DNA of 64,000 nucleotides from Kordia sp. (GCF_022447245.1 NZ_JAKVBC010000013.1:61505-125504); one strand, 5' to 3'. Shown: positions 7,920 to 18,725, counted from the stretch's first letter. Notes: generated by a model from the letters alone, not told the origin. Made by a program: numbers and translations.

Positions 7920-10900
7920 TTACGCTGTTTGAAGTTGTTCTTGTTCTAATCGTAGTAATGCTTTTCTATACTCTTCTGGAAGCACTTTTATAAATTTCGG
8001 AAGATAGTCTTCCCATTGTTCTAAGATTCGTTTTGCTAGCGGACTTGATGTTACTCGATAATGATTTTGTATAAGTTGCTTTAATTCCATTTCATCTTCT
8101 TTTAATTCTACTGAATCAATGTTTAAACTATCCGAATTACAGTTTTGGAAAAATGTATTGTCTTCCGCTAAAACATAGGCGATTCCACCACTCATTCCTG
8201 CACCAAAATTACGTCCTACTTCTCCAAGAATTACCGCAACACCACCAGTCATATATTCACATCCATGATCGCCAATACCTTCTACCACTGCCTTTGCGCC
8301 TGAGTTTCGCACACAAAAACGCTCTCCCGCTTTTCCATTGATATACACTTCTCCAGAAGTAGCTCCATAAAGCGTTACATTTCCAGTAATGATATTATCT
8401 TCAGGAATGATTGTAGATACTTCAGGAACTTTTATGATGAGCTTTCCGCCAGAAAGCCCTTTTCCTAAATAATCATTGGTATTTCCATGAACCGTCATAC
8501 GAATTCCTTTTGTGGCAAACGCACCAAAACTTTGTCCTGCAGAACCTTTAAAGTCTATGTTTATTGTATCTTCTGGCAAACCTTCAGCCCCGTAAATTTT
8601 TGAGATTTCATTACTTACAATAGCGCCAACTGCTCTGTCAATATTGGTGATATCTAATTTTAAGTCTGTTCGCTGTCTTCTAAATAAAGCTTGGTGTGCT
8701 TGTTTGATAATATTAAAATCTAAATGTGTTTCAAGTTGATGATCTTGTACTTCTGTATTGTAGAGTTTTACATCATCAGCAACTTCTACTTTGTGCAGAA
8801 TTGGCGTTAAGTCAATTCCTGACGCTTTGTAATGTTCAATCGCTTTGTTTCTGTTGAGTTTTTGTACTTGACCAACCATTTCATTAACCGTTTTGAATCC
8901 AAGTTGTGCCATAATTTCTCGTAATTCTTGCGCTAAGAAGTACATGTAGTTAACAACATGCTCTGGCTTTCCTTTGAATTTTTTTCGCAATTCAGGATTT
9001 TGAGTTGCAATTCCAACTGGACAAGTATTTAAGTGACATACTCGCATCATTACACAACCAGAAGCTACTAATGGCGCTGTTGCAAAACCGAATTCTTCTG
9101 CACCTAATAAACAGGCAATCGCAACATCGCGACCCGTTTTTAATTGTCCATCACATTCTAATACGACACGATTTCGCAAATCGTTCATCACCAAGGTTTG
9201 TTGTGCTTCTGCAATTCCTAATTCCCATGGTAAGCCTGCATGTTTTAAAGAGGTTAATGGAGAAGCTCCTGTTCCGCCATCAAAACCAGATATAAGTATG
9301 ACGTCTGCTTTTGCTTTGGCAACTCCAGCTGCCACAGTTCCTACACCAATCTCAGAAACTAATTTGACATTGATACGCGCTTCACGATTTGCAGATTTTA
9401 CATCATAAATTAATTGTGATAAATCTTCTATGGAATAAATATCGTGATGCGGTGGCGGCGAAATGAGTCCTACATACGGTGTAGAGTTTCGTGTTTTGGC
9501 AATTTGCGGATTTACTTTTGGTCCAGGCAATTGTCCTCCTTCTCCGGGTTTTGCTCCTTGTGCTATTTTGATTTGAATTTCATTCGCGCTTGTCAAATAG
9601 TTAGATGTAACTCCAAAGCGTCCAGAAGCTACTTGTTTGATAGCTGAATTTTTCCAATCGCCTTGTGAACTTTTATAGAAGCGTTCTTGATCTTCTCCTC
9701 CTTCACCTGAGTTTGATTTTCCGCCAATTCTGTTCATGGCAATCGCCAAATTTTCATGGGCTTCTTTACTGATAGAACCATACGACATAGCTCCTGTTTT
9801 GAAACGCTTTACAATTTCCGTCCACGGCTCTACTTCATCGAGTGGTATTGGGTCAAATTGATCAAATTCAAACAAACCTCTAATTGTCATTAATGTTTTG
9901 GATTGATCATTTACTAGTTTTGAGTATTCCTTGAAAGTAGTCGCTTTATTGGTACGTACCGACTCTTGAAGTTTTGCTACAGTTAACGGATTAAACATAT
10001 GTTTTTCTTGTCCGCGTCGCCATCTGTATTCTCCACCTACTTCAATACCTGCATTTACTTCATTTGGTTGAAATGCTTTTTTGTGACGTTTTACAATTTC
10101 TTGTTCTATCTCACGCAAACCAATTCCTTGGATACGTGTTGGTGTATTTGGAAAATATTTTTTGACTGTTGCTGTGTTGATTCCGACACATTCAAATAGT
10201 TGTGATCCTCGATACGAGTTTAAGGTAGAGATTCCGATTTTGTTCATCACTTTTAGAATTCCTTTTCCAATGGCCTTGTTATAATTTTTGATGGCAGCTA
10301 AGTATTCTAAATCTGTAATATCTCCATTGAGTACTTGCTTTTCTACAATTTCATTGACGATATACGGATTTACGGCACTCGCTCCAAAGCCAAATAGTAA
10401 GGCAAAATGATGTACTTCTCTTGGTTCAGCAGATTCTATAATGAGACTGATTTGTGAGCGTTTTTTGAGCTTATGTAATGCATGGTTTAAGTATGAACAC
10501 GCTAATAATACTGGAATTGGCGCATGTTTTTCATCTACATATCTATCAGATAGAATGATAATATTTGCTCCATTATCAATGGCTTTTGATGCTTTGTGCA
10601 TTAAATTTTCAAGCGCAATTTCCAATTCGTTCAACCCTCTATTTACTTCGTATAAAATCGAAATAGATTCTACTTTAAAATTTGGATTGCTTTCGTAGTT
10701 TCTAATTTTATCTAAATCGTGTTTTGAGATAACTGGATTTTGAATTTTGAGTTTTTTGCAGTGTTCTGCATTTATATCAAAAAGATTGACATCGCTTCCC
10801 AAAGTCAAACTAATATCTGTAATCAATTCTTCTCGAACACCATCTAATGGCGGATTGGTTACTTGGGCAAATAATTGTTTAAAATAGTTATATACTAATT

Positions 10901-12422
10901 GTGGTCTTTCAGAAAGAATTGCAATTGGTGTATCACTTCCCATAGATCCAATTGGTTCTTTAGCATTTTGTGCCATTGGGCGAATGATGGTGTCTAAATC
11001 TTCTTGCGTGTATCCAAAAACTACTTCTCGTTTTTTGAGTTCAATTTCATCATATTTGATCGGACCTTTTTTAGCTGATATATTTCGTAAATGAATTAAG
11101 TTTTCATTCAACCATTTTCGGTATGGGTATTTGGCTGCGATGGATTCTTTGATTTCCTCATCATTTACAATTCTTCCTTCATTCATATTTACCAAAAACA
11201 TTTTCCCAGGTTCTAAACGCCCATGATACGCCACATTTTCTGGTTGAATGTCAACTACTCCCGTTTCTGATGACATGATTACATTTCCATGTTTCGTTAC
11301 TGTATATCGTGACGGGCGCAATCCATTTCTATCTAAAACGGCTCCAATGTAATTACCATCTGTAAACGGAATAGATGCTGGTCCGTCCCAAGGTTCCATT
11401 AAACAAGAATTGTACTCGTAAAAAGCTTTTTTAGCATCAGACATGTCTGGGTTTTTCTCCCAAGCTTCTGGCACCAACATCATCATTGCTTCTGGTAACG
11501 ATCGACCTGTCATGAGCAACAATTCCACCACCATATCTAAGGTTGCAGAATCTGATTTTCCTTTTAAGATCGTTGGTAATATTTTCTTTATATCATTGCC
11601 AAACAATGGACTTTTCATAATTTCTTCACGAGAAAACATACGAGATACATTCCCGCGAAGGGTATTAATTTCTCCATTATGACAAATGTATCTAAATGGC
11701 TGTGCTAAATCCCACGTTGGAAAGGTATTGGTTGAAAAACGCTGATGTACTAATGCTAAACGTGTATCCAAATCTGAATCAAACAGATCAAGATAGTATT
11801 CATTAATATGTTCTGGTTTTAACAATCCTTTAAAAATGATAATCTTCGTAGACAAACTTGGTACATAAAAGAACTGCTGCTCGGACAATTTAGAATTATA
11901 TATGGTATGCTCTGCTATTTTGCGCGCTGCAAATAGTTTTAAATTAAAATCTTGGTTAGATTGCTTTGCGTTTGCTTTTCCAATAAATAGTTGTTTTACA
12001 AAAGGTTCTGTTTCTTTTGCTATTTCTCCTAAGATATCACTATTTACAGGAACATCTCTCCATCCTATAAGTGTAAGTCCTTGATTTTTGATTTCATTTT
12101 CAAAAACTTCGATACAAAACTCACGCTGATTTATTTTTTGAGGAAGAAATACATTACTTACTGCATATTCACCAGCACTAGGCAGTTTAAAATTGCAAAA
12201 CTTTTCAAAAAAAGTATGCGGAATATCAATTAATATTCCTGCACCATCTCCTGTAACACCATCAGAACTTACAGCTCCTCGGTGTTCTAATTTTACTAAA
12301 ATTTCAAGTGCTTTATGAATAATATCATTAGATCGTTTCCCAGTTAAACTACATATAAATCCTGCACCACAATTATCGTGTTCAAATTCTGGCAAATAGA
12401 GTCCTTGTTTCTTTAGCATCAT
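7920..12422 (-). CDS. gltB: Glutamate synthase large subunit
   Basis: About 1,500 residues, full length for bacterial GltB. It makes glutamate from 2-oxoglutarate and glutamine. The amidotransferase nucleophile is the Cys in DNCGAGF close to the N terminus, preceded by a short propeptide of about 17 residues. Later come [30 protein letters not shown] (shown here in outline: the H-Q-R-F-S-T and H-N-G-E blocks), the FMN domain with GEGG and SGFDGGTGA motifs, the 3Fe-4S cysteines in [15 protein letters not shown], and the C-terminal beta-helix. The frame is open to a TTG at 12446, but two adjacent ATG codons at 12422 and 12419 give the usual [16 protein letters not shown] start and are preferred. 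It is the first gene of gltB-gltD. Confidence 0.96.
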   Translation of the reverse strand: MMLKKQGLYLPEFEHDNCGAGFICSLTGKRSNDIIHKALEILVKLEHRGAVSSDGVTGDGAGILIDIPHTFFEKFCNFKLPSAGEYAVSNVFLPQKINQREFCIEVFENEIKNQGLTLIGWRDVPVNSDILGEIAKETEPFVKQLFIGKANAKQSNQDFNLKLFAARKIAEHTIYNSKLSEQQFFYVPSLSTKIIIFKGLLKPEHINEYYLDLFDSDLDTRLALVHQRFSTNTFPTWDLAQPFRYICHNGEINTLRGNVSRMFSREEIMKSPLFGNDIKKILPTILKGKSDSATLDMVVELLLMTGRSLPEAMMMLVPEAWEKNPDMSDAKKAFYEYNSCLMEPWDGPASIPFTDGNYIGAVLDRNGLRPSRYTVTKHGNVIMSSETGVVDIQPENVAYHGRLEPGKMFLVNMNEGRIVNDEEIKESIAAKYPYRKWLNENLIHLRNISAKKGPIKYDEIELKKREVVFGYTQEDLDTIIRPMAQNAKEPIGSMGSDTPIAILSERPQLVYNYFKQLFAQVTNPPLDGVREELITDISLTLGSDVNLFDINAEHCKKLKIQNPVISKHDLDKIRNYESNPNFKVESISILYEVNRGLNELEIALENLMHKASKAIDNGANIIILSDRYVDEKHAPIPVLLACSYLNHALHKLKKRSQISLIIESAEPREVHHFALLFGFGASAVNPYIVNEIVEKQVLNGDITDLEYLAAIKNYNKAIGKGILKVMNKIGISTLNSYRGSQLFECVGINTATVKKYFPNTPTRIQGIGLREIEQEIVKRHKKAFQPNEVNAGIEVGGEYRWRRGQEKHMFNPLTVAKLQESVRTNKATTFKEYSKLVNDQSKTLMTIRGLFEFDQFDPIPLDEVEPWTEIVKRFKTGAMSYGSISKEAHENLAIAMNRIGGKSNSGEGGEDQERFYKSSQGDWKNSAIKQVASGRFGVTSNYLTSANEIQIKIAQGAKPGEGGQLPGPKVNPQIAKTRNSTPYVGLISPPPHHDIYSIEDLSQLIYDVKSANREARINVKLVSEIGVGTVAAGVAKAKADVILISGFDGGTGASPLTSLKHAGLPWELGIAEAQQTLVMNDLRNRVVLECDGQLKTGRDVAIACLLGAEEFGFATAPLVASGCVMMRVCHLNTCPVGIATQNPELRKKFKGKPEHVVNYMYFLAQELREIMAQLGFKTVNEMVGQVQKLNRNKAIEHYKASGIDLTPILHKVEVADDVKLYNTEVQDHQLETHLDFNIIKQAHQALFRRQRTDLKLDITNIDRAVGAIVSNEISKIYGAEGLPEDTINIDFKGSAGQSFGAFATKGIRMTVHGNTNDYLGKGLSGGKLIIKVPEVSTIIPEDNIITGNVTLYGATSGEVYINGKAGERFCVRNSGAKAVVEGIGDHGCEYMTGGVAVILGEVGRNFGAGMSGGIAYVLAEDNTFFQNCNSDSLNIDSVELKEDEMELKQLIQNHYRVTSSPLAKRILEQWEDYLPKFIKVLPEEYRKALLRLEQEQLQTA

Positions 12423-12859
12423 CAAATAATTTTGGAGGTTTTTCAACCATGATTCGTTAACGAATATAGAATCCAGAATTTTATAATAAAAAAAGAGATC
12501 TCACTTTTCTCAAATCCATAATTAAACGCTTCTTAAATGAGAAAAAGGCAATTTTAAGTCCAATTTTTACGAAAAACACAGCTAAAAAAAATCATCAAAA
12601 ATTGTTGATTTTTACGAAAACGTTTGCGAAAAATACATTTCGATGAAATATAATTATTGTTTTTATTAAAATTTTGAATATTCCTCAAAATTAAGATTGT
12701 TGATTTATTAAAAAAATGAATAAAAAAAATTATACCCATAAAAAAATAGGGTTTAAATTCGTATATCAATAAAAATTAAAGCTTAGCCCCTGTTTTTTTA
12801 AGGGTTAAAATAAAGTTTATATAGTTTTGAAAGCGTTTAACTAATACAAAATAGACTTT
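12423..12859. other. Divergent intergenic region between gltB and the porin gene
   Basis: A very AT-rich gap that must hold the promoters of both gltB (minus) and the porin-amtB unit (plus). It contains a perfect 14-bp palindrome ATTCGTTAACGAAT at 12452-12465, about 30 bp upstream of gltB; an imperfect LacI-like dyad CGAAAACGTTTGCG near 12615-12628; and a TAGTTTTG match to the -7 consensus at 12822-12829, 30 bp before the porin start. A 71-codon minus frame inside it is compositionally unlike a protein and is not called. Confidence 0.4.
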
Positions 12860-13849
12860 ATGAGACATTTTTTTACGCTAACACTACTATTAACAACTTT
12901 AATTGTAAATGCACAGGAGGAGAACTCAGAAACTCCTAAAAAGAAATTCCTTTTTGAAGGAAGTGTTGATGCCTATCACAGAACCAATTTAACAGCCCCT
13001 AATGATGCAGATCAAATAGCACCCACCACTTCGTTTGCAGACACCTCTGGTTTTTCTCTCGGTATGGCTAATCTTATTGCTAGCTATGAGAAAGGGAAAG
13101 TCGGTGCTGTTGCCGATTTAGTTTTTGGACCTAGAGAAGAAGCTGCAAGTGCCACTGTATTAAATCAGTTGTTCGCTTATTATAATGTTAGCGAAAATAC
13201 TAAACTGACCATTGGAAAGTTCAACACCTTTTTAGGATATGAAGTGATCTCTCCAACAGGAAACTTTAACTACAGTACTTCGTATTTATTTTCGAACGGA
13301 CCTTTTTCACACACAGGTTTGAAAGCTGACTTTACACTTTCTGAAGATTTTAGCTTAATGCTTGGGGTTTTTAACCAAACTGATGTTACCGAATTTAATC
13401 CTGATGGCAGTTATGCTGTCGGAGCTCAATTAGGCTACAACAATCAATTCTTAAATCTTTTATATGATAAAGCTGGATTAGGTTTTGAAATTGACTACAC
13501 TGGAGGTTTTGACGCTTCAGAAGGAATTTTTATTGGAATTAACGCTGCTTATGCCGACAATGAAGGCGAAGGGTTTTACGGTGTAGATATTTAACCTCAA
13601 TACAGCGCTACAGAATCATTAACTATTGGTATCCGCGGAGAATATTTTCAAACACAAAGTGATGCCGTAAGTGATGACCCAAGTGTAATTGCCGTAACAC
13701 TTACTGGAAGTTATGTAATTGATGAAGATTTAATCATTAAGCCTGAATTCCGATTTGACAGCGGTTCAGAAGACATCTTTATTGATACAGATTTAATGGC
13801 TACTAAAAGTTTAGGTTCTTTTGTTTTAGCTGCTATCTACAAATTTTAA
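12860..13849 (+). pseudogene. Outer-membrane porin gene interrupted by one in-frame TAA
   Basis: The frame encodes a 330-codon outer-membrane beta-barrel protein with signal peptide (MRHFFTLTLLLTTLIVNAQ) and alternating strands of the kind seen in Bacteroidetes porins. At 13592-13594 a TAA follows residue 244 (GFYGVDI). The same frame then continues without any further stop for 84 codons and ends with the expected C-terminal strand FVLAAIYKF, a Phe-terminated barrel closure. No frameshift is needed. The most economical change is CAA to TAA. The gene sits between gltB and amtB, so a role in ammonium or amino-acid permeation was probable. It may be a true recent pseudogene, a strain polymorphism or a sequence error. 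Confidence 0.8.
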
Positions 13850-13880
13850 TCAAAAATAAGTACTAATAATAAATACAATT

Positions 13881-15191
13881 ATGATGGATAATTTTTTAAC
13901 AATTTTACCAACTATAATTACGCCTCAAGAAGTTGTTCCTGCGACTACTAAAGACATAGAGGCAGCGGTAAATGCCATTAATACAGATTTGGGAATGCTT
14001 TGGATGCTTCTTTCAGGCATTTTAGTTTTCTTTATGCAGGCTGGTTTTACACTAGTAGAATCAGGTATGACACGTTCTAAAAACGCGGTTAACATCGCTA
14101 TGAAAAACATTCTAGACATTTGCGTCGGTTCGTTAACATATTGGCTTGTTGGATACTCTTTAATGTATGGAGACACTTCTAATGGTTGGTTTTTCTGGAG
14201 TGGATTATTCCAAGGAGAAGGTGCCGATTTATTTTTCCAAACTATGTTTGCCGCTACTGCTGCTACGATTGTTTCTGGAGCGATTGCAGGTAGAACAAAA
14301 TACTCTACCTATATCATTTTCTCATTAGTAATGACCGCGGTGATTTATCCAATTTCTGGAGGTTGGCAATGGCAAGGAGAAGGTTGGTTAACTAAGCTTG
14401 GATTTATTGATTTTGCAGGTTCGTCTATTGTACATTCTGTTGGTGGTTGGGCTGCCTTGGTAGCTGCTATCTTAGTAGGACCTCGTATCGGAAAATTTGT
14501 TGACGGAAAAGTGATTCCTATTCCAGGGCACAACCAAATTATGGCAACTTTAGGTGTGTTTATCCTATGGTTGGGCTGGTTTGGTTTTAATGGTGGATCT
14601 CAGCTTGCTTGGGGAGGCGCAGATGCCATAGGAGCTTCTAATGTTGTTTTAATCACTAATTTATCTGCCGCAGCAGGTGGTTTAGCAGCATTAATAACTA
14701 CTTGGATTTGGTATGGAAAACCTCATTTAGCACAAACGTTGAACGGTGCATTAGCCGGTTTGGTTAGTATTACTGCTGGCTGTGGTAATATGTCTTGTGG
14801 AGGTGCTGTTTTGGCTGGTTTAATTGGTGGTGTTTTAGTAGTAATTTCTATTGAATTTATCGAGAAAAAGCTAAAAATTGATGATGCCATCGGTGCGGTT
14901 TCTGTTCATGGTGTTGTTGGTGCTTGGGGAACTTTAGTAATAGGACTTTGGGGTATTGATGGCGACAAAGGCATTGGACTTTTTAATGGTGGTGGAGCCT
15001 CTCAATTAGGCACACAAGCTATTGGAGTTTTAGCGTATGCTGTTTGGGCTATCGTTTTATCTTTCATTGTTTTATACACACTTAAGAAAACAATCGGCTT
15101 ACGTGTGAGTGCTGAAGTGGAAGAAAAACGATTGGATTTATCGGAACACGGTACAATTGCATATCCAGGAAAACGAGACAGAGGAGAATAA
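13881..15191 (+). CDS. amtB: Ammonium transporter
   Basis: A 436-residue inner-membrane channel with eleven predicted helices. Family blocks are QAGFTLVESGMTRSKNAVNI near residue 52, DFAGSSIVHSVGGWAALVAA near residue 178 (which includes a pore-lining His-containing helix), LGWFGFNGGSQLAWGG near residue 230, and the second conserved pore histidine in VSVHGVVGAWGTL near residue 343. It lies 31 bp downstream of the broken porin gene and divergent from gltBD, so the region forms a nitrogen-assimilation group. No glnK/PII gene follows; a terminator does. Control by nitrogen status is likely but no NtrC or sigma-54 site was recognised. Confidence 0.96.
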   Translation: MMDNFLTILPTIITPQEVVPATTKDIEAAVNAINTDLGMLWMLLSGILVFFMQAGFTLVESGMTRSKNAVNIAMKNILDICVGSLTYWLVGYSLMYGDTSNGWFFWSGLFQGEGADLFFQTMFAATAATIVSGAIAGRTKYSTYIIFSLVMTAVIYPISGGWQWQGEGWLTKLGFIDFAGSSIVHSVGGWAALVAAILVGPRIGKFVDGKVIPIPGHNQIMATLGVFILWLGWFGFNGGSQLAWGGADAIGASNVVLITNLSAAAGGLAALITTWIWYGKPHLAQTLNGALAGLVSITAGCGNMSCGGAVLAGLIGGVLVVISIEFIEKKLKIDDAIGAVSVHGVVGAWGTLVIGLWGIDGDKGIGLFNGGGASQLGTQAIGVLAYAVWAIVLSFIVLYTLKKTIGLRVSAEVEEKRLDLSEHGTIAYPGKRDRGE

Positions 15192-15213
15192 TAATTTGAA
15201 TAAAACTTAGTAT

Positions 15214-15252
15214 AAAAAGCCTTGGAAAAAATGATTTCTGAGGCTTTTTTTA
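15214..15252 (+). terminator. Intrinsic terminator after amtB
   Basis: The arms AAAAAGCCT (15214-15222) and AGGCTTTTT (15241-15249) pair around an 18-nt loop and are followed by further T residues. It lies 23 bp after the amtB stop. Confidence 0.7.
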
Positions 15253-15285
15253 TTTTATATTCTTATCTGTAATTTCTGAATGGTA

Positions 15286-15293
15286 TTAAATTT
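15286..15293 (+). promoter_or_regulatory. -7 box for the tectonin gene
   Basis: TAAATTTG matches the Bacteroidetes -7 consensus TAnnTTTG exactly. It sits 33 bp upstream of the ATG at 15327, just after the amtB terminator. No convincing -33 box was found. Confidence 0.4.
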
Positions 15294-15326
15294 GTATTTT
15301 TAGGAACAACTTTTAATAACACTACA

Positions 15327-16034
15327 ATGAAAAAAATTACATATACACTCGTTTTAGTACTGTTTTGTTTTACTGCTGCTAATGCTCAAGTTTGGAAACA
15401 ATTACGCGGTGGTGGAAAAGGAAAAGCTATTTGCAATGACAATGGAAACGTTTGGGTAATTGGCATGGGAAATAGTATTTTTTCCTTTAATGGTCGCTCA
15501 TGGCGAGAATATCCCGGTGGCGGAAAAGCCATTGATATTACGGTACACAGAGGAACTCCATATATCATCGGAGTGAATAACGGAATATGGAAAGGAACGG
15601 GCTCAGGTTGGGTTCCAATGCCTGGAAACGGATTAGGAAAACGAATTTACAGTGACAATGGACAACTATGGATCATAGGTATCAATAATAATGTATTTTC
15701 GTTTGATGGCAGAAACTGGAATTTATATCCTGGTGGCGGAAAAGCTGTGGATATTGCTGCACATCGTGGCGTCCCATACATCATTGGAGAAGACGGGAGC
15801 ATATGGCAAGGAAATGGAATGGGTTGGATACAACTTCGCGGAAGAGGAATTGGACAAAAAATTGCTTGCGATCAAGATGGAACCGTTTGGGTGATAGGAA
15901 TTAATAATGGTATTTTTCGTCATCGATACAACCGTTGGGTAGAATATCGTGGCGGTGGAAAAGCCCTAGATATTAGCGTTTTTAGAGGCATTCCATACAT
16001 AGTGGGATTACAGCATTCTATTTGGAAAGGGTAA
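15327..16034 (+). CDS. Secreted tectonin-type six-bladed beta-propeller protein
   Basis: A 235-residue protein with an N-terminal signal peptide (residues 1-20, ending ANA-Q). The rest consists of six tandem repeats of about 36 residues. Each opens with a Trp and a G-G-G-K or G-x-G-x-K turn (WREYPGGGKAIDI, WNLYPGGGKAVDI, WVEYRGGGKALDI and three variants) and contains a WxIGxNNxIF- or PYIIGxxxxIWxG-type strand pair. Six such repeats are the number found in tectonin/tachylectin-1 propellers, which bind glycans or lipopolysaccharide. It has its own -7 box and is flanked by terminators, so it is probably monocistronic. Ligand and biological role cannot be read from the sequence. Confidence 0.8.
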   Translation: MKKITYTLVLVLFCFTAANAQVWKQLRGGGKGKAICNDNGNVWVIGMGNSIFSFNGRSWREYPGGGKAIDITVHRGTPYIIGVNNGIWKGTGSGWVPMPGNGLGKRIYSDNGQLWIIGINNNVFSFDGRNWNLYPGGGKAVDIAAHRGVPYIIGEDGSIWQGNGMGWIQLRGRGIGQKIACDQDGTVWVIGINNGIFRHRYNRWVEYRGGGKALDISVFRGIPYIVGLQHSIWKG

Positions 16035-16057
16035 TTGACGGAAACTAAATAAAATAA

Positions 16058-16085
16058 AAAAAGAGGTTGTTAACAACCTCTTTTT
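16058..16085. terminator. Bidirectional terminator between tectonin gene and DUF1761 relic
   Basis: A perfect 28-bp palindrome with core GAGGTTGTTAACAACCTC, flanked by A5 on one side and T5 on the other. It serves the plus-strand tectonin gene and could also end minus-strand transcription from the DUF1761 relic. Confidence 0.8.
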
Positions 16086-16104
16086 GCATTTACATATTTG
16101 TCAA

Positions 16105-16523
16105 TTATACCCAAGCATTCACAATTCCACCCATAATGAGGAATGTAACAACCTAATATCCAACACTTATCAATATGTATTTAAGTGACTTTTGTTCTAA
16201 AAGCGAATTAGTAACCAATGCTGGCATCACCAAAAATAATGCTGCTCCGGCACCATGTATTATTCCATGACCAAATGTATGAAATCTACTTACTTCAACA
16301 CCATGAAATCATCTGATCCTAATCCTCCTGTCGCTACCGAAGTTGCATAAATAAAAAATACAGCTATAATAGCCAATACAACACTTAAGCCATAACGTAA
16401 TGCCATGCCCTTTTCTTTCATCCAAGCTTTACGAAATAACAATCCGTACCATAAAAATCCAATGACTAGTGTAGATAATGCCGCTACTTCGAGCGCAATC
16501 CAATTCACAGGAATATTTTCCAT
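16105..16523 (-). pseudogene. DUF1761-family membrane protein gene, frameshifted and with a stop codon
   Basis: The intact part (16290-16523) encodes 77 residues starting MENIPVNWIALEVAALSTLV with the FLWYGLLFRKAWMKE block typical of DUF1761, then stops. One base out of frame the homology carries on: VSRFHTFGHGIIHGAG and a further 50 residues to a final MGGIVNAWV at 16105. A single inserted base near 16293 restores the frame, and a TAG at 16153-16155 stands where a Trp codon would be expected (GY-W-VVTFLIMGG). With both defects repaired, the protein would have the normal length of about 138 residues and four helices. Two independent lesions make a real pseudogene more likely than a sequencing slip. 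Confidence 0.75.
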
Positions 16524-16840
16524 ATTTTTTTTGATGTTAGTTAATAAAGTTTTTTAGGTGTACTTAAAAGTATGTCTTTTAATTAATATTCAAAAAAATA
16601 ATTTAAAATACACATTATCAACACATTACATATTTAACACCAACCATTAACACTCAAATATCTGAACTACTAAAATTTACGTTATTTTCATCATTAATTT
16701 GCATTTTTTTGCACCTGTTATAAGAAAAATACACGTTACGCTTATAAATTAAACGATTTTTCTTATTGAATTTTTTTTAATATACATCACTTTCTAGTAG
16801 CATTTTTTTATATTTGAGATTCACAGCAAAAATATTTCAA
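16524..16840. promoter_or_regulatory. AT-rich intergenic region with promoter of the Ter cluster
   Basis: The only recognisable element is a perfect -7 box TATATTTG at 16809-16816, 24 bp before the first terD start, which predicts a leader of roughly 20 nt. No clear -33 box or operator palindrome was seen in the remaining sequence. It is probably the sole promoter for the long colinear cluster downstream. Confidence 0.5.
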
Positions 16841-17416
16841 ATGGCTATAAATTTACAAAAGGGACAAAAAATTGGAATCGGCTTATCCAAATTGACGATA
16901 GGTTTAGGATGGGATCCAAATGAAGGAACTGGGCATGACTTTGATCTTGATGCTTCAGCATTTCTTTTAAATAAAGACCGAAGACTCGCAAAAGAGACTC
17001 ATTTTATATTTTACAATAACTTAGAATCACCTGACGGCTCTGTAATACACACAGGAGATGATCCAGATGGGAACTCTAGTGATGGTGACGATGATGAAGC
17101 AATCATTGTTGACTTGACTTTAATTCCAGATGAAATTGAAGAAATTCTGTTTGTAGTAACTATTGAAGATTACGAAGCAAGAAAACAAAACTTTGGACAA
17201 GTACGCAACTCTTACATCAGAATTGTAGATGATGCTAAAAATGAAGTGGTAGCTAAATATGAGCTTGACGAAGACTTCTCAATTGAAACAGCTGTAGAAT
17301 TTGGCCGATTATACAAACGTAATGGTGAATGGAAGTTTGAAGCTTCTGGTATTGGATATAAAGAAGATTTAGGATTTTTCGTGAACAAGTATTACTCTGG
17401 AGAAGTAATTAAATAA
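16841..17416 (+). CDS. TerD-family protein 1
   Basis: A 191-residue cytoplasmic TerD-domain protein. The start at 16841 (MAINLQKGQKIGIGL) is chosen over a longer frame because all four paralogues here begin with the same MAINLxKGQ motif. Acidic Ca2+-binding positions of the family are visible: DFDLDAS near residue 30, DGSVIHTGDD near 65 and the run GDDDEAIIVDL near 83. The block NFGQVRNSYIRIVDD near 120 is shared with the next gene. It is 7 bp from terD2, and the two are close paralogues from tandem duplication. TerD proteins are linked to tellurite, phage and stress resistance; the precise action is unknown. Confidence 0.92.
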   Translation: MAINLQKGQKIGIGLSKLTIGLGWDPNEGTGHDFDLDASAFLLNKDRRLAKETHFIFYNNLESPDGSVIHTGDDPDGNSSDGDDDEAIIVDLTLIPDEIEEILFVVTIEDYEARKQNFGQVRNSYIRIVDDAKNEVVAKYELDEDFSIETAVEFGRLYKRNGEWKFEASGIGYKEDLGFFVNKYYSGEVIK

Positions 17417-17423
17417 TAAATAC

Positions 17424-17978
17424 ATGGCAATAAACTTACAAAAAGGGCAAAGAGAAAAGTTAACTACAGGAAATTTTACTGTAGGACTGGGCTGGGATAC
17501 AAATACAACAGCTACAGGTGCCGATTTTGACTTAGATGCATCCGTTTTTATTTTGGGTGACAATAAAAAAATATTATCAGATCAACACTTTGTGTTTTAT
17601 AATAATTTAAAATCACCTGACGGTGCTGTTGAGCATACAGGAGATAATAGAACTGGTGAAGGAGATGGAGATGACGAATCTATACGTATCGATTTATCTA
17701 AAATTGATGATAAAGCTACAGAGATTTGTATTGTAGTGACTATTGATCAATATGATGTTAGAAAACAAAACTTTGGACAAGTACGCAACTCTTTTGTTCG
17801 TATTGTGGACAACTCAAGCAATACAGAAGTAATGAAATTTGAGTTAGACGAAGACTTTTCAATAGAAACGGCTGTAGAATTTGGCAGAATTTACAAACGC
17901 AATGGCGAGTGGAAGTTTGAAGCTATAGGTACTGGTATGCCTGGTGGCCTTGGTGATTTCTTAAATAAATACAACTAA
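17424..17978 (+). CDS. TerD-family protein 2
   Basis: A 184-residue paralogue of the preceding protein with the same order of motifs: MAINLQKGQ, a DFDLDASVF strand, HTGDNRTGEGDGDDESIRIDL as the acidic metal site, RKQNFGQVRNSFVRIVD and the C-terminal FGRIYKRNGEWKFEAIG. The block from RKQNFGQ to the end is nearly identical to that of its neighbour, which indicates a recent tandem duplication or gene conversion. It starts 7 bp after the previous stop and ends 7 bp before the next start, so it is translated from the same message. Likely a Ca2+-binding cytoplasmic protein. Confidence 0.92.
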   Translation: MAINLQKGQREKLTTGNFTVGLGWDTNTTATGADFDLDASVFILGDNKKILSDQHFVFYNNLKSPDGAVEHTGDNRTGEGDGDDESIRIDLSKIDDKATEICIVVTIDQYDVRKQNFGQVRNSFVRIVDNSSNTEVMKFELDEDFSIETAVEFGRIYKRNGEWKFEAIGTGMPGGLGDFLNKYN

Positions 17979-17985
17979 ATAATAC

Positions 17986-18660
17986 ATGGCTATCAATCTA
18001 TCGAAGGGACAGAAAATTGATCTCAGAAAAAAAACACCTTCAGGAGAATCTTCTAATTTATTAAAATTTTGTGTCGGTGTAAATTGGGGAGCTATTCAAC
18101 GCTCTTATACCATCGATGAAAAAAAAGGAGGTTTTCTTGGCTTCGGCGGCAAAACAGAAAAAGTAACAAAAACTTTTGTTGAAGCTGTAGATTTAGATGC
18201 AAGCTGTTGCATGTTTGATGCTAACAAAATACTTGTAGACACTGTTTCTTTCAGGCAATTAGCGTCTGGTGATGGTTCCATTATTCATAGTGGTGACGAT
18301 CGTGAAGGAGATACAGCTGGAGATGACGGTTTGGACAATGAAATCATTTCGGTAGACTTAACTCGAATAAATTCGTCTATTGAAAAAATTGTTTTCTTCT
18401 TAAACAGCTATAAAAAGCAAGATTTTGCTACGATTCCTTTCGCTTCGATACGATTGTATGAAGGAACGCCAGATAGAGTATCACAAATTTTTGCTACGTA
18501 CGATGTTGCTTCCGATCCATCTTTCCAAGGATATGTATCTATGGTAATGGGCGCACTCCACAAAAAGGATGGCGAATGGAAATTCAATGCAATTGGAGAT
18601 CCAACTTCAGCCAGTGACTTAACAGAAACTATCAACGTAATTTCTCAGAAATACATGTAA
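17986..18660 (+). CDS. TerD-family protein 3 (long form)
   Basis: A 224-residue TerD protein of the longer subtype. After MAINLSKGQKIDLRKK it carries CVGVNWGA and an inserted basic/glycine loop (GGFLGFGGKTEKVTK, about residues 47-61) absent from the two shorter copies. Acidic sites follow: VDLDASC near 70 and HSGDDREGDTAGDDGLDNE near 102, then ISVDLTRI. The C terminus LHKKDGEWKFNAIGDPT is typical. It pairs with the next gene, which shares the insertion and length. A 65-bp gap follows before that gene. The Gly-rich loop could be a binding surface peculiar to this subtype. Confidence 0.92.
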   Translation: MAINLSKGQKIDLRKKTPSGESSNLLKFCVGVNWGAIQRSYTIDEKKGGFLGFGGKTEKVTKTFVEAVDLDASCCMFDANKILVDTVSFRQLASGDGSIIHSGDDREGDTAGDDGLDNEIISVDLTRINSSIEKIVFFLNSYKKQDFATIPFASIRLYEGTPDRVSQIFATYDVASDPSFQGYVSMVMGALHKKDGEWKFNAIGDPTSASDLTETINVISQKYM

Positions 18661-18725
18661 AACATACTTTTAAAAACAATCAAAACTACTTAATTAAGTA
18701 ACTAAACATTAAAACTAAAATCAGC

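Noticed and set aside
12554..12769. 71-codon minus-strand frame between gltB and the porin gene
   Set aside because: It consists mostly of Phe, Ile, Asn and Lys from AT-rich DNA, has no family likeness and occupies the shared promoter region.
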